From positions 1,054,001 to 1,118,000 of the forward strand of contig OY760140.1 in NCBI GenBank assembly GCA_963663215.1: a stretch of DNA of 64,000 nucleotides, written 5' to 3'. The DNA comes from BJGV01 sp003230615 (GTDB taxonomy: Bacteria > Pseudomonadota > Gammaproteobacteria > Burkholderiales > Nitrosomonadaceae). Below, one piece after another: positions 34,178 to 43,689 of the stretch. Position 1 is the stretch's first letter; each line of letters starts with the position of its first letter. The position numbers and the translations under genes were made by a program. The notes under the pieces were generated by a model that was not told the DNA's origin, ran no database searches, and saw only the letters and a list, made by a program, of their open reading frames with translations.

Positions 34178-34441
34178 TTAAACCTTATTATCTTTATCTA
34201 CCAGTTCAACTACGCTCCAAGCCTTGGTCTTGGAAAATGGACGACACTCTTTGATTGTCACCAAATCACCCAGTTTAAATTTATTACTTTCATCGTGCAC
34301 ATGATATTTTTTTGAACGAACTATAATTTTACCGTAGAGCGGATGCCTGACTTTGCGTTCAACTAGTACCGTAATGGTCTTATCCATCTTATTACTCGTT
34401 ACTCTTCCACTGAGAGTACGACTCAAATTGGCTTCGCTCAT
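34178..34441 (-). CDS. rpsQ: 30S ribosomal protein S17
   Basis: An 87-residue S17: RTLSGRVTSNKMDKTITVLVERKVRHPLYGK and GDLVTIKECRPFSKTKAWSVVE. Binds 16S rRNA early. Overlaps rpmC by ATGA. Last gene of the S10-type block before the gap. Confidence 0.97.
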   Translation of the reverse strand: MSEANLSRTLSGRVTSNKMDKTITVLVERKVRHPLYGKIIVRSKKYHVHDESNKFKLGDLVTIKECRPFSKTKAWSVVELVDKDNKV

Positions 34442-34632
34442 GACTTTTTCTCTTTTTGACAGAGTATAGTTTTAATGCGCGCAATATCACGGCGCACATT
34501 GCGTAACTGGTTAGTATTGCTCAATTGCTGAGTTGCATGTTGCATTCGCAAACCAAATTGCGCCTTTAACATTGCCAATAGTTCCTGCTGTAGCTCTGTT
34601 GGACTTTTAGCTCTTAGTTCATTCGTTTTCAT
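34438..34632 (-). CDS. rpmC: 50S ribosomal protein L29
   Basis: A 64-residue two-helix L29: ELRAKSPTELQQELLAMLKAQFGLRMQHAT and NVRRDIARIKTIL. Located at the peptide exit, where it forms part of the trigger factor/SRP docking site with L23. Two bases after rplP. Confidence 0.97.
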   Translation of the reverse strand: MKTNELRAKSPTELQQELLAMLKAQFGLRMQHATQQLSNTNQLRNVRRDIARIKTILCQKEKKS

Positions 34633-34634
34633 GA

Positions 34635-35051
34635 TTAACCGCCTACTTGTCGAATAACAAATGTGGTCTGGATTGGTAGTTTTGCTGCGGCTAGGCGAAA
34701 TGCTTCACGTGCCAACACTTCATCAACACCGTCCATTTCATATAACATCTTACCAGGCTGAATCTCTGCCACAAAGTATTCAGGATTACCCTTGCCGCCA
34801 CCCATACGCACTTCCGCTGGTTTACGAGAAATCGGTTTGTCTGGAAAAATACGAATCCTAATTTGGCCACCACGCTTTATATGTCGAGTCATGGCACGAC
34901 GAGCTGCTTCTATCTGACGCGCAGTTAAACGACCGCGGCTAATCGCCTTGAGGCCATATTCACCAAAACTAACTTTTGTACCGCGAGTAGCGATCCCTTT
35001 ATTGCGGCCTTTTTGCTGTTTTCGATATTTTGTTCTAGCTGGTTGCTGCAT
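34635..35051 (-). CDS. rplP: 50S ribosomal protein L16
   Basis: A 138-residue L16. MQQPARTKYRKQQKGRNKG, RAMTRHIKRGGQIRIRIFPDKPISRKPAEVRMG and GKGNPEYFVAEIQPGK are diagnostic. A longer reading to 35174 only repeats rpsC tail DNA in another frame. True ATG 35051 overlaps the rpsC end by 17 bases. Confidence 0.97.
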   Translation of the reverse strand: MQQPARTKYRKQQKGRNKGIATRGTKVSFGEYGLKAISRGRLTARQIEAARRAMTRHIKRGGQIRIRIFPDKPISRKPAEVRMGGGKGNPEYFVAEIQPGKMLYEMDGVDEVLAREAFRLAAAKLPIQTTFVIRQVGG

Positions 35052-35994
35052 CTTTAGCTCCCAGCTTCTTCGCTGTTTTCTTTGCCTTAGTGGTAGTAGA
35101 CTTAGCGGTAGGCTTCGCAGCGATCTTGGTTGATGTCTCAGCCTTTTTGGTTGGCTTCTTATCCGCTTTAGCAAGACTCTTAGTAATTTTCTTGACGCTA
35201 GCCTTCTTTTTGCTAACAGTTTTACCCTCAGCTTTCCCAGCCGGCTTGGCCACCATTGCGATTTTTGGTTTTTTAGTTTCTGGTTTACTGGCTGGGTGTT
35301 TTTTCTTCAGCTCTGACTCGGGCACCTGATCTGGGGGGGCAATGATTGTTGCGGGCTGTTCGCTTCGACCCATCACCTCACCCTTAAATACCCATACTTT
35401 GATGCCAATCGCTCCATAAGTAGTCTTGGCTACTGACGTACCGTAATCTACGTCAGCACGCAAGGTGTGAAGCGGAACGCGGCCTTCACGGTACCACTCT
35501 GAACGTGCAATTTCAATACCATTTAATCGTCCTGCACTCAATATTTTGATACCTTTGGCACCCAAACGCATGGCGTTCTGTATAGCACGCTTCATGGCGC
35601 GACGAAACATAATACGTTTTTCTAATTGCTGCGCAATATTGTCTGCAATCAGTTGCGCGTCGATTTCAGGCTTTCGGATTTCCTCAATATTCACATGTAC
35701 AGGTACACCCATTCGTTTTTGTAATTCTCCACGGAGAATTTCAATATCTTCTCCCTTCTTGCCAATTACAATACCGGGACGCGAAGTGTAAATAGTAAAA
35801 CGTGCGTTTTTGGATGGGCGCTCGATAATTACACGACTAACAGACGCGTGCGCTAGTTTCTTCTTCAGATATCCCCTCACATTGATATCTTCTTGCAACA
35901 TTACTGGAAAATTTCTTCTGTTGGCGTACCATTTTGATGACCAGTTCTTCAGTACAGAAAGACGGAAACCTGTTGGATGTATTTTTTGTCCCAT
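35035..35994 (-). CDS. rpsC: 30S ribosomal protein S3 with long Lys/Ala/Thr-rich tail
   Basis: A 319-residue S3; most bacterial S3 proteins have 210-240. Residues 1-209 are the normal protein: MGQKIHPTGFRL, the KH-domain loop GIVIGKKGEDI, and GRLNGIEIARSEWYREGRVPLHTLRADVDYG. Residues about 225-319 form a tail of Lys, Ala, Thr, Pro and Ser (AKPAGKAEGKTVSKKKASVK, later KPTAKSTTTKAKKTAKKLGAK), like a histone H1 C-terminus. The tail stays in frame to a stop inside rplP, so it is not a frameshift artefact. It would be disordered and positively charged on the solvent side near the mRNA entry. Confidence 0.96.
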   Translation of the reverse strand: MGQKIHPTGFRLSVLKNWSSKWYANRRNFPVMLQEDINVRGYLKKKLAHASVSRVIIERPSKNARFTIYTSRPGIVIGKKGEDIEILRGELQKRMGVPVHVNIEEIRKPEIDAQLIADNIAQQLEKRIMFRRAMKRAIQNAMRLGAKGIKILSAGRLNGIEIARSEWYREGRVPLHTLRADVDYGTSVAKTTYGAIGIKVWVFKGEVMGRSEQPATIIAPPDQVPESELKKKHPASKPETKKPKIAMVAKPAGKAEGKTVSKKKASVKKITKSLAKADKKPTKKAETSTKIAAKPTAKSTTTKAKKTAKKLGAKDAATS

Positions 35995-36011
35995 AATATT
36001 TTTGTATGCTC

Positions 36012-36347
36012 CTATTTTTGGTCACCAACGGTTAGCAGAATGTGACATGATGGCTTGACTATACGGTTCCCACGACCTTTGGCGCGGGCACTAGTCCGCA
36101 TCAATGACGGGCCGCGGTCCACGTATATAGCTGAGACCTTTAATTCGTCTATATCTGCACCATCGTTGTGTTCAGCATTAGCAATGGCGGATTCTAGTAA
36201 TTTACGAATGATGACAGCACTCTTTTTCGGACTAAAAGCAAGTAGATTCAACGCACGATCTACAGGAAGCCCACGAATCTGGTCTGCTACTAAGCGTCCC
36301 TTTTGTTCAGATAACCGCACCCCACGCAATACAGCAGATGTTTGCAT
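36012..36347 (-). CDS. rplV: 50S ribosomal protein L22
   Basis: A 111-residue L22: LRGVRLSEQKGRLVADQIRGLPVDRALNLL, and the exit-tunnel loop region GPSLMRTSARAKGRGNRIVKPSCHI. Placed between rpsS and rpsC. Confidence 0.97.
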   Translation of the reverse strand: MQTSAVLRGVRLSEQKGRLVADQIRGLPVDRALNLLAFSPKKSAVIIRKLLESAIANAEHNDGADIDELKVSAIYVDRGPSLMRTSARAKGRGNRIVKPSCHILLTVGDQK

Positions 36348-36359
36348 ATATGACTACTC

Positions 36360-36653
36360 CTATTTTTTTGATTTAGCTGACACAGCTACTTTCTTGTCGC
36401 CGGAGTGGCCCTTAAAAGTGCGAGTGTGGGAAAACTCACCAAGCTTATGCCCCACCATATTCTCAGTAACATATACTGGAATATGCTGTTTGCCATTGTG
36501 TACTGCAATAGTAAGCCCGATAAAATCTGGTAAAACTGTGGAGCGACGCGACCAAGTCTTTATTGGACGTCTATCATTGCTTGCACGCGCAGTCTCTACT
36601 TTTTCTTTCAAATGTAAATCAACAAATGGGCCTTTTTTTATGGAACGAGCCAT
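36360..36653 (-). CDS. rpsS: 30S ribosomal protein S19
   Basis: A 97-residue S19: MARSIKKGPFVDLHL, KTWSRRSTVLPDFIGLTIAVHNGKQHIPVYVTENMVGHKLGEF-type core and a Lys-rich end. Lies on the 30S head. Five bases after rplB. Confidence 0.97.
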   Translation of the reverse strand: MARSIKKGPFVDLHLKEKVETARASNDRRPIKTWSRRSTVLPDFIGLTIAVHNGKQHIPVYVTENMVGHKLGEFSHTRTFKGHSGDKKVAVSAKSKK

Positions 36654-36658
36654 GATTA

Positions 36659-37498
36659 CTATCCCTTGTTCTTGTTCGAATAACGACGGCGCACAATCAT
36701 GCCGTCAGTACGTTTATTAGTACGGGTGCGATAACCCTTAGCTGGGGTCCCCCATGGACTAACTGGGTGGCGTCCAGCTGCAGTTTTACCCTCACCACCA
36801 CCATGCGGATGGTCTATTGGATTCATCACAACACCACGCACTGTCGGACGAATACCACGCCATCGTTGCGCACCCGCCTTACCAATAGATCGCAAATTAT
36901 GCTCCTCATTGCCAACCTCTCCAATTGTGGCACGACAATCAACGTGCACTTTACGAATTTCACCAGAACGAAGGCGTAATTGTGCATATTCACCCTCACG
37001 CGCCAGTAGCTGTATCGACGTACCAGCAGAGCGTGCAAGTTGTGCGCCCTTTCCGGGCGATATTTCAACGCAGTGAATTGTGCTACCTACTGGAATATTG
37101 CGCAATGGTAGCGTATTACCGTTCTTGATTGGTGCATCTACACCACTAATTAATTGCATTCCTACAATAATCCCCTTAGGCGCAATAATGTAGCAGCGTT
37201 GTCCATCAACATAACAAAGTAGAGCCAGATTTGCGCTACGGTTCGGATCATATTCTAAGCGTTCAACCTTGGCAACTATGCCGTCTTTTTTACGACGAAA
37301 ATCTACTTTGCGATAATGTTGCTTATGCCCACCGCCCATGTGACGGGTAGTAATACGTCCGCTATTATTGCGCCCAGCAGAATGACTTTGCTTCTCCAAT
37401 AGCTTCGAATAAGGTGACCCCTTATACAAGCTGGAATTAACAACCTTAACAACGCCACGACGCCCGGGAGAAGTTGGTTTGACTTTAATGAGCGCCAT
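36659..37498 (-). CDS. rplB: 50S ribosomal protein L2
   Basis: A 279-residue L2, required for peptidyl transferase centre assembly. GRNNSGRITTRHMGGGHKQHYR and the C-terminal VVMNPIDHPHGGGEGKTAAGRHP (essential His region) are intact. Overlaps the rplW stop by one base (TAATG). Confidence 0.98.
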   Translation of the reverse strand: MALIKVKPTSPGRRGVVKVVNSSLYKGSPYSKLLEKQSHSAGRNNSGRITTRHMGGGHKQHYRKVDFRRKKDGIVAKVERLEYDPNRSANLALLCYVDGQRCYIIAPKGIIVGMQLISGVDAPIKNGNTLPLRNIPVGSTIHCVEISPGKGAQLARSAGTSIQLLAREGEYAQLRLRSGEIRKVHVDCRATIGEVGNEEHNLRSIGKAGAQRWRGIRPTVRGVVMNPIDHPHGGGEGKTAAGRHPVSPWGTPAKGYRTRTNKRTDGMIVRRRYSNKNKG

Positions 37499-37833
37499 TA
37501 CTTAACCTCCACTTGGGCAATTTCAGAAAAATTAATATCCTGGCCAGTTTTTATGCTGACATATGCCTTTTTCCAGTTACTACGTCGCCCCATAAAACGA
37601 CCGAATCGTTTTTCTTTGCCTTTAACATTAGCAACTCGCACGCCTCTCACTTCTATGTTTTGCGCCTTCCACATCAATTCAACTGCAGCCCGAATCTCAG
37701 CCTTTGTAGCATCCTGTATTACACGAAAGATGATTTGGTTATGCTTTTCTACAATATATGTAGCCTTCTCGGAAACTTGAGGCTTCAATATCACTTGCAT
37801 CAAACGTTCCTGATTGAAAATTTGCGCACTCAC
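37498..37833 (-). CDS. rplW: 50S ribosomal protein L23
   Basis: A 111-residue L23: NQERLMQVILKPQVSEKAT, then GKEKRFGRFMGRRSNWKKAYVSIKTGQDINF. Exit-site docking protein for trigger factor and SRP. The start is GTG 37833, overlapping the rplD stop (GTGA). Residues before MQVIL fit the betaproteobacterial N-terminus, so this start is kept. Confidence 0.96.
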   Translation of the reverse strand: MSAQIFNQERLMQVILKPQVSEKATYIVEKHNQIIFRVIQDATKAEIRAAVELMWKAQNIEVRGVRVANVKGKEKRFGRFMGRRSNWKKAYVSIKTGQDINFSEIAQVEVK

Positions 37834-38450
37834 GCTAGCATCTCCTCAATTTTTGTCACAGCACCTTGAGTCATCAGCACATTCTCGAAGCGTAAAAGAC
37901 TAACAGGATCAGTATGACCCACCTCTACTACCATCACATTCGAAAGATTACGAGACGACAGATAAAGATTCTCGTCTACATTATCTGTGATAATCATCAC
38001 TTCCCCCAACCCCATATCTTTCAGTTTTTGTGACAACAATTTTGTTTTTGGACTATCTACGATAAAATCTTCCACAACAGATAACCGGCTTTCGCGCACC
38101 AGTTGAGACAAAATGGCACTCATACCTGCACGATACATCTTGCGATTTACCTTGTGACTAAAATTCTCTTCCGGACTACTAGGAAAAATTCTACCGCCTC
38201 CACGCCATAATGGACTGGAAGCCATACCTGCACGAGCACGCCCCGTTCCCTTTTGCCGCCATGGCTTACGAGTAGATTTGGTGACATTTGAACGTCCCTT
38301 TTGCGCGCGGTTGCCGCTACGTGCGTTGGCTAAATAAGCAGTTATCACCTGATGCACGAGAGCCTCGTTGTATTCGCGGCCAAACAGCGTATCGGAAGCA
38401 GAAACACATGCTGTTGATAGACCGTTATCGCTAATAAGTCTAAGCTCCAT
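37830..38450 (-). CDS. rplD: 50S ribosomal protein L4
   Basis: A 206-residue L4. The tunnel loop region is KSTRKPWRQKGTGRARAGMASSPLWRGGGRIFP. L4 represses the S10 operon in E. coli; no equivalent leader was identified here. One-base overlap with rplC. Confidence 0.97.
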   Translation of the reverse strand: MELRLISDNGLSTACVSASDTLFGREYNEALVHQVITAYLANARSGNRAQKGRSNVTKSTRKPWRQKGTGRARAGMASSPLWRGGGRIFPSSPEENFSHKVNRKMYRAGMSAILSQLVRESRLSVVEDFIVDSPKTKLLSQKLKDMGLGEVMIITDNVDENLYLSSRNLSNVMVVEVGHTDPVSLLRFENVLMTQGAVTKIEEMLA

Positions 38451-39142
38451 TATGTACCTACCTTCTTGCCGGTTTGCCCACCGCTACTCTTAGCACCAAC
38501 TCTTGCGATCTTCAAACTTGGATGCACCACCACATCACCACCCCTTGAGCCGGGAATTGCACCCTTGATAAGAAGTAAGCTACGCTCGGCATCAATCCGT
38601 AATATTTCCAGATTCTTGGTAGTTCGCTGCACGCTACCCAAATGTCCGGACATACGCTTACCAGGAAATACACGACCAGGATCCTGGCACATGCCTGTAG
38701 AGCCACCCTTATTGTGAGATTTCGAGTTACCATGACTAGCACGATTTGAGGAAAAGTGATGGCGCTTGATCACGCCAGCGAACCCCTTTCCAATGGTGAT
38801 GCCGGTTACATTTACTCTCTGACCGACTTGAAAAATATCTACTCCTACAACAGCACCAGCCTTTAGGCTTGTCAGCTGTTCGTCCGTTACGTGGAATTCC
38901 TTGAGCATGTGTCCCGCTTCCACCGCAGCCTTGGCAAAATGTCCAGCTGATGGCTTGTTGACTCGACTGGCGCGACGCTTGCCAAAAGTTACTTGTACCG
39001 CTGAATAACCATCAGTCCCAGGCGCCTTAATTTGTGTGACGCGATTATTAGACACGTCAAGCACCGTTACCGGCTGACTGTTGCCATCGTCAGTAAAAAT
39101 ACGAGTCATGCCAACCTTCCGGCCAACTAATCCTAAACTCAT
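38450..39142 (-). CDS. rplC: 50S ribosomal protein L3
   Basis: A 230-residue L3: MSLGLVGRKVGMTRIFTDDG, FAGVIKRHHFSSNRASHGNSKSHNKGGSTGMCQDPGRVFPGKRM-type core. The Gln of the W-finger region methylated by PrmB lies in this core. A 117-base gap separates it from rpsJ. Confidence 0.97.
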   Translation of the reverse strand: MSLGLVGRKVGMTRIFTDDGNSQPVTVLDVSNNRVTQIKAPGTDGYSAVQVTFGKRRASRVNKPSAGHFAKAAVEAGHMLKEFHVTDEQLTSLKAGAVVGVDIFQVGQRVNVTGITIGKGFAGVIKRHHFSSNRASHGNSKSHNKGGSTGMCQDPGRVFPGKRMSGHLGSVQRTTKNLEILRIDAERSLLLIKGAIPGSRGGDVVVHPSLKIARVGAKSSGGQTGKKVGT

Positions 39143-39259
39143 TTTAAATAGCCTTTATTTAAAGATGCCGATTACAATTGACCGACACTTTACAAACATT
39201 TTAACCGTATATTAAATATACATACCAAGAAACGAGCAGTTAAAATTCATATTCGGAAC

Positions 39260-39568
39260 TCATAATTTTATTTCTACATCAACCCCTGCTGGCAAATCTA
39301 GCCTCATCAATGCATCCACTGTTTTATCAGTAGGATCCATAATGTCCATCATGCGCAAGTGAGTGCGAATCTCAAACTGATCACGTGAAGTCTTATTAAC
39401 ATGTGGCGAACGCAGTATATCAAAGCGCTCAATACGTGTCGGTAACGGTATGGGACCTTTTACCACTGCACCTGTACGCTTGGCAGTCTCGACAATTTCC
39501 ATCGTAGACTTATCTATTAACCGGTAATCAAACGCCTTCAACCGAATACGAATTTTCTGGTTCTGCAT
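39260..39568 (-). CDS. rpsJ: 30S ribosomal protein S10 (NusE)
   Basis: A 102-residue S10: KIRIRLKAFDYRLIDKSTMEIVETAKRTGA, GPIPLPTRIERFDILRSPHVNK. Also acts as NusE in antitermination. 97 bases after tuf. Confidence 0.97.
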   Translation of the reverse strand: MQNQKIRIRLKAFDYRLIDKSTMEIVETAKRTGAVVKGPIPLPTRIERFDILRSPHVNKTSRDQFEIRTHLRMMDIMDPTDKTVDALMRLDLPAGVDVEIKL

Positions 39569-39665
39569 GTCCGGACCTCAGGATTGAGGATTCGGGATTC
39601 AATGATATGTGCATTTTTGCACTTAATCCTGACTCCTGTCTCCTTGATTCCTACCTCCCTATTAG
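39569..39665. repeat. Tandem GGATT-type repeats in the tuf-rpsJ gap
   Basis: The plus strand reads GGATTGAGGATTCGGGATTCA near 39582-39602, then a complementary pyrimidine-rich stretch (TAATCCTGACTCCTG, TTGATTCCTACCTCC) near 39623-39660, with a small TGTGCATTTTTGCAC hairpin between. Together they could fold back on themselves. Confidence 0.4.
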
Positions 39666-40856
39666 TTACTCAATAATTTTTGCCACTACACCCGCACCAA
39701 CGGTTCTACCGCCCTCACGAATAGCAAAACGCAAACCCTCTTCCATTGCAATCGGTGCTATTAAACTCACCGTTACCGAAACATTATCACCAGGCATTAT
39801 CATTTCCGTACCTGCTGGCAACTCAATTGCCCCAGTTACGTCAGTAGTACGGAAGTAAAACTGCGGGCGATAACCCTGGAAGAATGGAGTATGGCGTCCA
39901 CCCTCTTCTTTGTTCAAAACATAGATCTCAGCAGTAAATTTGGTATGTGGGGTAATAGAACCTGGCTTGGCTAACACTTGGCCGCGTTCAACTTCCTCAC
40001 GTTTGGTGCCACGCAACAGTACGCCGACATTGTCGCCCGCTTGGCCTTGATCAAGTAGTTTCCTAAACATTTCCACACCAGTACAAACAGTCTTGGCTGT
40101 GGGCTTTAAGCCGATAATCTCAAGCTCCTCACCCACCTTAACAACACCACGTTCAACCCGACCGGTGACGACAGTACCACGTCCAGAAATAGAAAATACG
40201 TCTTCTACCGGCATGATAAAGGCACCATCCATAGCACGTACCGGATCAGGAATATGACTATCCAGCGCATCTGCTAGCTTGTATATAGAAGGCTCACCAA
40301 TGTCGCTCTGATCACCTTCAAGCGCCTTCAGGGCAGAACCAACAATGATCGGGGTGCTGTCACCAGGAAAATTGTATTTGGACAGCAATTCACGCACTTC
40401 CATCTCAACTAACTCTAGTAGTTCAGCGTCGTCAACCATGTCGGCTTTGTTCATGTAGACAATAATGTAAGGTACACCTACCTGGCGTGCTAGCAAAATA
40501 TGTTCACGTGTCTGCGGCATAGGACCATCAGCAGCTGATACAACCAAAATGGCACCATCCATTTGTGCCGCACCCGTGATCATGTTCTTGACGTAGTCAG
40601 CATGGCCTGGGCAATCAACATGAGCGTAGTGACGTTTCTCTGTTTCGTATTCGACGTGAGAAGTATTGATAGTAATACCACGGGCTTTTTCTTCAGGTGC
40701 CGAGTCAATCTGATCAAAGCTCTTCGCCTCACCACCAAATTTCTTTGCCAATACCATCGTAATCGCTGCCGTCAAAGTAGTTTTACCATGGTCTACATGG
40801 CCAATCGTGCCTACGTTTACATGCGGCTTCGTGCGCTCAAATTTGCTCTTTGCCAT
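39666..40856 (-). CDS. tuf: Elongation factor Tu
   Basis: A 396-residue EF-Tu. GTPase motifs: GHVDHGKT (G1), DCPGH (G3) and NKAD (G4). MAKSKFERTKPHVNVGTIGHVDHG sets the true start at 40856; an upstream reading to 41000 is fusA DNA. It delivers aminoacyl-tRNA to the ribosome. 25 bases after fusA. Only one tuf copy is in the window. Confidence 0.98.
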   Translation of the reverse strand: MAKSKFERTKPHVNVGTIGHVDHGKTTLTAAITMVLAKKFGGEAKSFDQIDSAPEEKARGITINTSHVEYETEKRHYAHVDCPGHADYVKNMITGAAQMDGAILVVSAADGPMPQTREHILLARQVGVPYIIVYMNKADMVDDAELLELVEMEVRELLSKYNFPGDSTPIIVGSALKALEGDQSDIGEPSIYKLADALDSHIPDPVRAMDGAFIMPVEDVFSISGRGTVVTGRVERGVVKVGEELEIIGLKPTAKTVCTGVEMFRKLLDQGQAGDNVGVLLRGTKREEVERGQVLAKPGSITPHTKFTAEIYVLNKEEGGRHTPFFQGYRPQFYFRTTDVTGAIELPAGTEMIMPGDNVSVTVSLIAPIAMEEGLRFAIREGGRTVGAGVVAKIIE

Positions 40857-40881
40857 GATTGTTTCCTTTTCTTGACGACTA

Positions 40882-42981
40882 TTATTTTTTGTTGATAACT
40901 GCTTCAGAGACACTCTTTGGCGCCTCTGCATAACGCTTGAATTCCATGGTGTAGGTAGCGCGACCCTGAGTCGCAGAGCGCAGTGAAGTTGAGTAACCAA
41001 ACATCTCTGCTAATGGGACTTCTGCTCTTATTACTTTCAGACCAGGCAAGTCATCCATACCTTGAATCATGCCACGACGAGAAGATAAGTCACCTACTAC
41101 ATTACCCATAAAATCTGCTGGTGTTTCCACTTCCACCGACATCATTGGTTCAAGTAATACCGGGCTAGCTTTTCGCATACCATCCTTAAATGCCATTGAA
41201 GCTGCCATCTTAAAAGCATTTTCGTTTGAGTCCACGTCATGGTACGAACCATCGAATAATGTTACTTTCACATCTACTACTGGAAAACCTGCTAACACAC
41301 CGTTAGGCAGAGTATCACGTAAACCTTTCTCTACCGCTGGAATGTATTCGCGTGGCACGGCACCACCTTTGATTGAGTCAACGAACTCAAAACCTTTTCC
41401 AGCCCCATGTGGCTCCATCTTGAGCCAAACATGCCCGTATTGCCCACGCCCTCCAGATTGCTTGATGAACTTGCCTTCAACTTCCACCAGTTTCTTAATG
41501 GCCTCACGATAAGCTACTTGTGGTGCACCTACATTGGCCCACACATTAAACTCACGCTTCATGCGTTCAACAATAATTTCTAGATGTAGCTCACCCATGC
41601 CAGATATGATTGTTTGGCCAGACTCTTCGTCGGTACGCACGCGAAAAGATGGATCTTCCTGCGCCAATCGATTTAGTGCAAGACCCATTTTTTCTTGGTC
41701 AACTTTTGTTTTTGGTTCTACTGCAACGTGAATCACTGGCTCTGGAAATACCATTCGCTCTAATGTGATGACCTTGTTTGGATCGCACAATGTATCCCCT
41801 GTAACGGCCTCCTTCAAACCTACTGCAGCGGCAATATCGCCCGCACGTACTTCCTTGATTTCTTCACGTTGGTTTGCATGCATTTGTAACAACCGCCCAA
41901 TCCGCTCCTTCCTTCCTTTAATGGGGTTGTATATGGTATCTCCGGTAGAGACAACGCCAGAATATACACGGAAGAAAATCAACTGACCAACAAAAGGATC
42001 AGTGGCAATCTTAAACGCTAAACCAGCAAACGGCTCCTCGTCGCTAGCATGACGCTCTTCTATTTTACCGTTTTCCTTCTCCCCCCTTACAGCATGAATA
42101 TCAACTGGCGAAGGTAAGTAATCTATTACGGCGTCCAGCATAGCCTGCACACCCTTATTTTTGAATGCCGAACCGCACAACATCGGTATGATTTCGTTAT
42201 TGATGGTACGAATACGTAGCCCTTTTTTGGTATCGACGACTGACAAGATGCCTTCTTCGAGATACTTGTCCATTAATTCTTCACTAGCCTCAGCAGCAGT
42301 TTCTAACATCTTCTCACGCCATAGCTTGGCATCTTCCATCAATTTGTCAGGGATATCACGTTTCTCGTACTTCATCCCTCGAGTTGAATCATCCCAGTAG
42401 ACAGCCTTCATTTGAACTAAATCAATAACACCTTCAAACTTATCTTCCGCCCCAACAGGTAACTGAACAGGAACTGGATGAGCCTTTAGGCGAACTTGTA
42501 TCTGGTCATGAACACGCATGAAATTAGCACCAGCACGGTCCATCTTATTAACGAAAGCAAGTCTTGGAACCTTGTACTTATTGGCCTGACGCCATACAGT
42601 TTCTGTCTGAGGCTGCACTCCGCCAACTGCACAAAATACAGTGCAAGCTCCGTCCAACACACGCAAAGATCGCTCTACCTCAATAGTAAAATCAACATGG
42701 CCTGGAGTATCAATAATATTAATACGATGATTTGGATAGTTACTATCCATACCGTTCCAGAAACAGGTAGTAGCAGCTGAGGTAATGGTAATACCACGTT
42801 CCTGCTCTTGCTCCATCCAATCCATGACAGCCGCACCATCATGCACTTCACCAATTTTGTGAGAGATGCCTGTATAGAACAAAATACGTTCAGTGGTCGT
42901 AGTTTTTCCGGCATCTATATGCGCCATAATCCCGATATTCCGGTAACTCTCGATAGGTGTTTTTCTTGGCAAAGTATTCAA
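40882..42981 (-). CDS. fusA: Elongation factor G
   Basis: A 699-residue EF-G, full length. MAHIDAGKTTTTERILFYTG (G1), DTPGHVDF (G3), NKMD (G4). Domain IV has GGRGQYGHVWLKMEPH. It drives ribosomal translocation. Between rpsG and tuf; a 152-base gap precedes it with nothing recognised. Confidence 0.98.
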   Translation of the reverse strand: MNTLPRKTPIESYRNIGIMAHIDAGKTTTTERILFYTGISHKIGEVHDGAAVMDWMEQEQERGITITSAATTCFWNGMDSNYPNHRINIIDTPGHVDFTIEVERSLRVLDGACTVFCAVGGVQPQTETVWRQANKYKVPRLAFVNKMDRAGANFMRVHDQIQVRLKAHPVPVQLPVGAEDKFEGVIDLVQMKAVYWDDSTRGMKYEKRDIPDKLMEDAKLWREKMLETAAEASEELMDKYLEEGILSVVDTKKGLRIRTINNEIIPMLCGSAFKNKGVQAMLDAVIDYLPSPVDIHAVRGEKENGKIEERHASDEEPFAGLAFKIATDPFVGQLIFFRVYSGVVSTGDTIYNPIKGRKERIGRLLQMHANQREEIKEVRAGDIAAAVGLKEAVTGDTLCDPNKVITLERMVFPEPVIHVAVEPKTKVDQEKMGLALNRLAQEDPSFRVRTDEESGQTIISGMGELHLEIIVERMKREFNVWANVGAPQVAYREAIKKLVEVEGKFIKQSGGRGQYGHVWLKMEPHGAGKGFEFVDSIKGGAVPREYIPAVEKGLRDTLPNGVLAGFPVVDVKVTLFDGSYHDVDSNENAFKMAASMAFKDGMRKASPVLLEPMMSVEVETPADFMGNVVGDLSSRRGMIQGMDDLPGLKVIRAEVPLAEMFGYSTSLRSATQGRATYTMEFKRYAEAPKSVSEAVINKK

Positions 42982-43133
42982 ACCTTAATATTGAGAAGCA
43001 ATTTAATGTCAAGAATGCGCCAATGACGTAAAGAACAGATAATCAATGGCAGCCTTCAATTAATCACTAATTGTACTGTTCGCAAAAGCGAACTTCTTTT
43101 CTGTATATCCTTAATAATTTCAGTTAATCGTTT

Positions 43134-43604
43134 TCAAAACCGATAATGCGCAAATGCCTTGTTAGATTCTGCCATGCGATGTACCTCTTCTCTCTTCTTA
43201 ACTGCACCGCCACGACCTTCTGCCGCCTCAGCCAGTTCACCAGCCAGGCGTGCGTCCATAGATTTTTCACTTCGTTTCCGGGCAGCCTCTCGCAACCAAC
43301 GCATAGCCAAAGCATTACGTCTAATCGACCGCACTTCAACTGGAACTTGATAATTAGCCCCGCCGACACGACGACTTTTTACTTCTACAATCGGGCGAAC
43401 ATTGGATAACGCCTGCGTAAAGGTCTCAACCGGATCTTTGCCGGTCTTTTTCTGAATTAGATTCATAGCACCATAAATAATCCGCTCTGCAACAGATTTC
43501 TTGCCACGAGTCATCAGAACATTAACGAACTTTGTAATTTCCGTATTGTGGTATTTTGGATCCGGCAAAACTTCACGTTTCGGAACCTCTCTCCGTCTTG
43601 GCAT
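43134..43604 (-). CDS. rpsG: 30S ribosomal protein S7
   Basis: A 156-residue S7: MPRRREVPKREVLPDPKYHN, VKSRRVGGANYQVPVEV and RLAGELAEAAEGRGGAVKKREEVHRMAESNKAFAHYRF-type end. Organises the 3' domain of 16S rRNA. Confidence 0.97.
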   Translation of the reverse strand: MPRRREVPKREVLPDPKYHNTEITKFVNVLMTRGKKSVAERIIYGAMNLIQKKTGKDPVETFTQALSNVRPIVEVKSRRVGGANYQVPVEVRSIRRNALAMRWLREAARKRSEKSMDARLAGELAEAAEGRGGAVKKREEVHRMAESNKAFAHYRF

Positions 43605-43689
43605 TCCTCTTACCTCAGCGTTAAATATAAGCTTGAACGTCCATCTTTGTATTTTTTAGCCAACATCAAACAAACCCAAACCACTTCCC

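Noticed and set aside
35035..35994. S3 tail as a frameshift artefact
   Set aside because: The tail stays in the S3 frame, is compositionally uniform and ends just inside rplP as a normal overlap.
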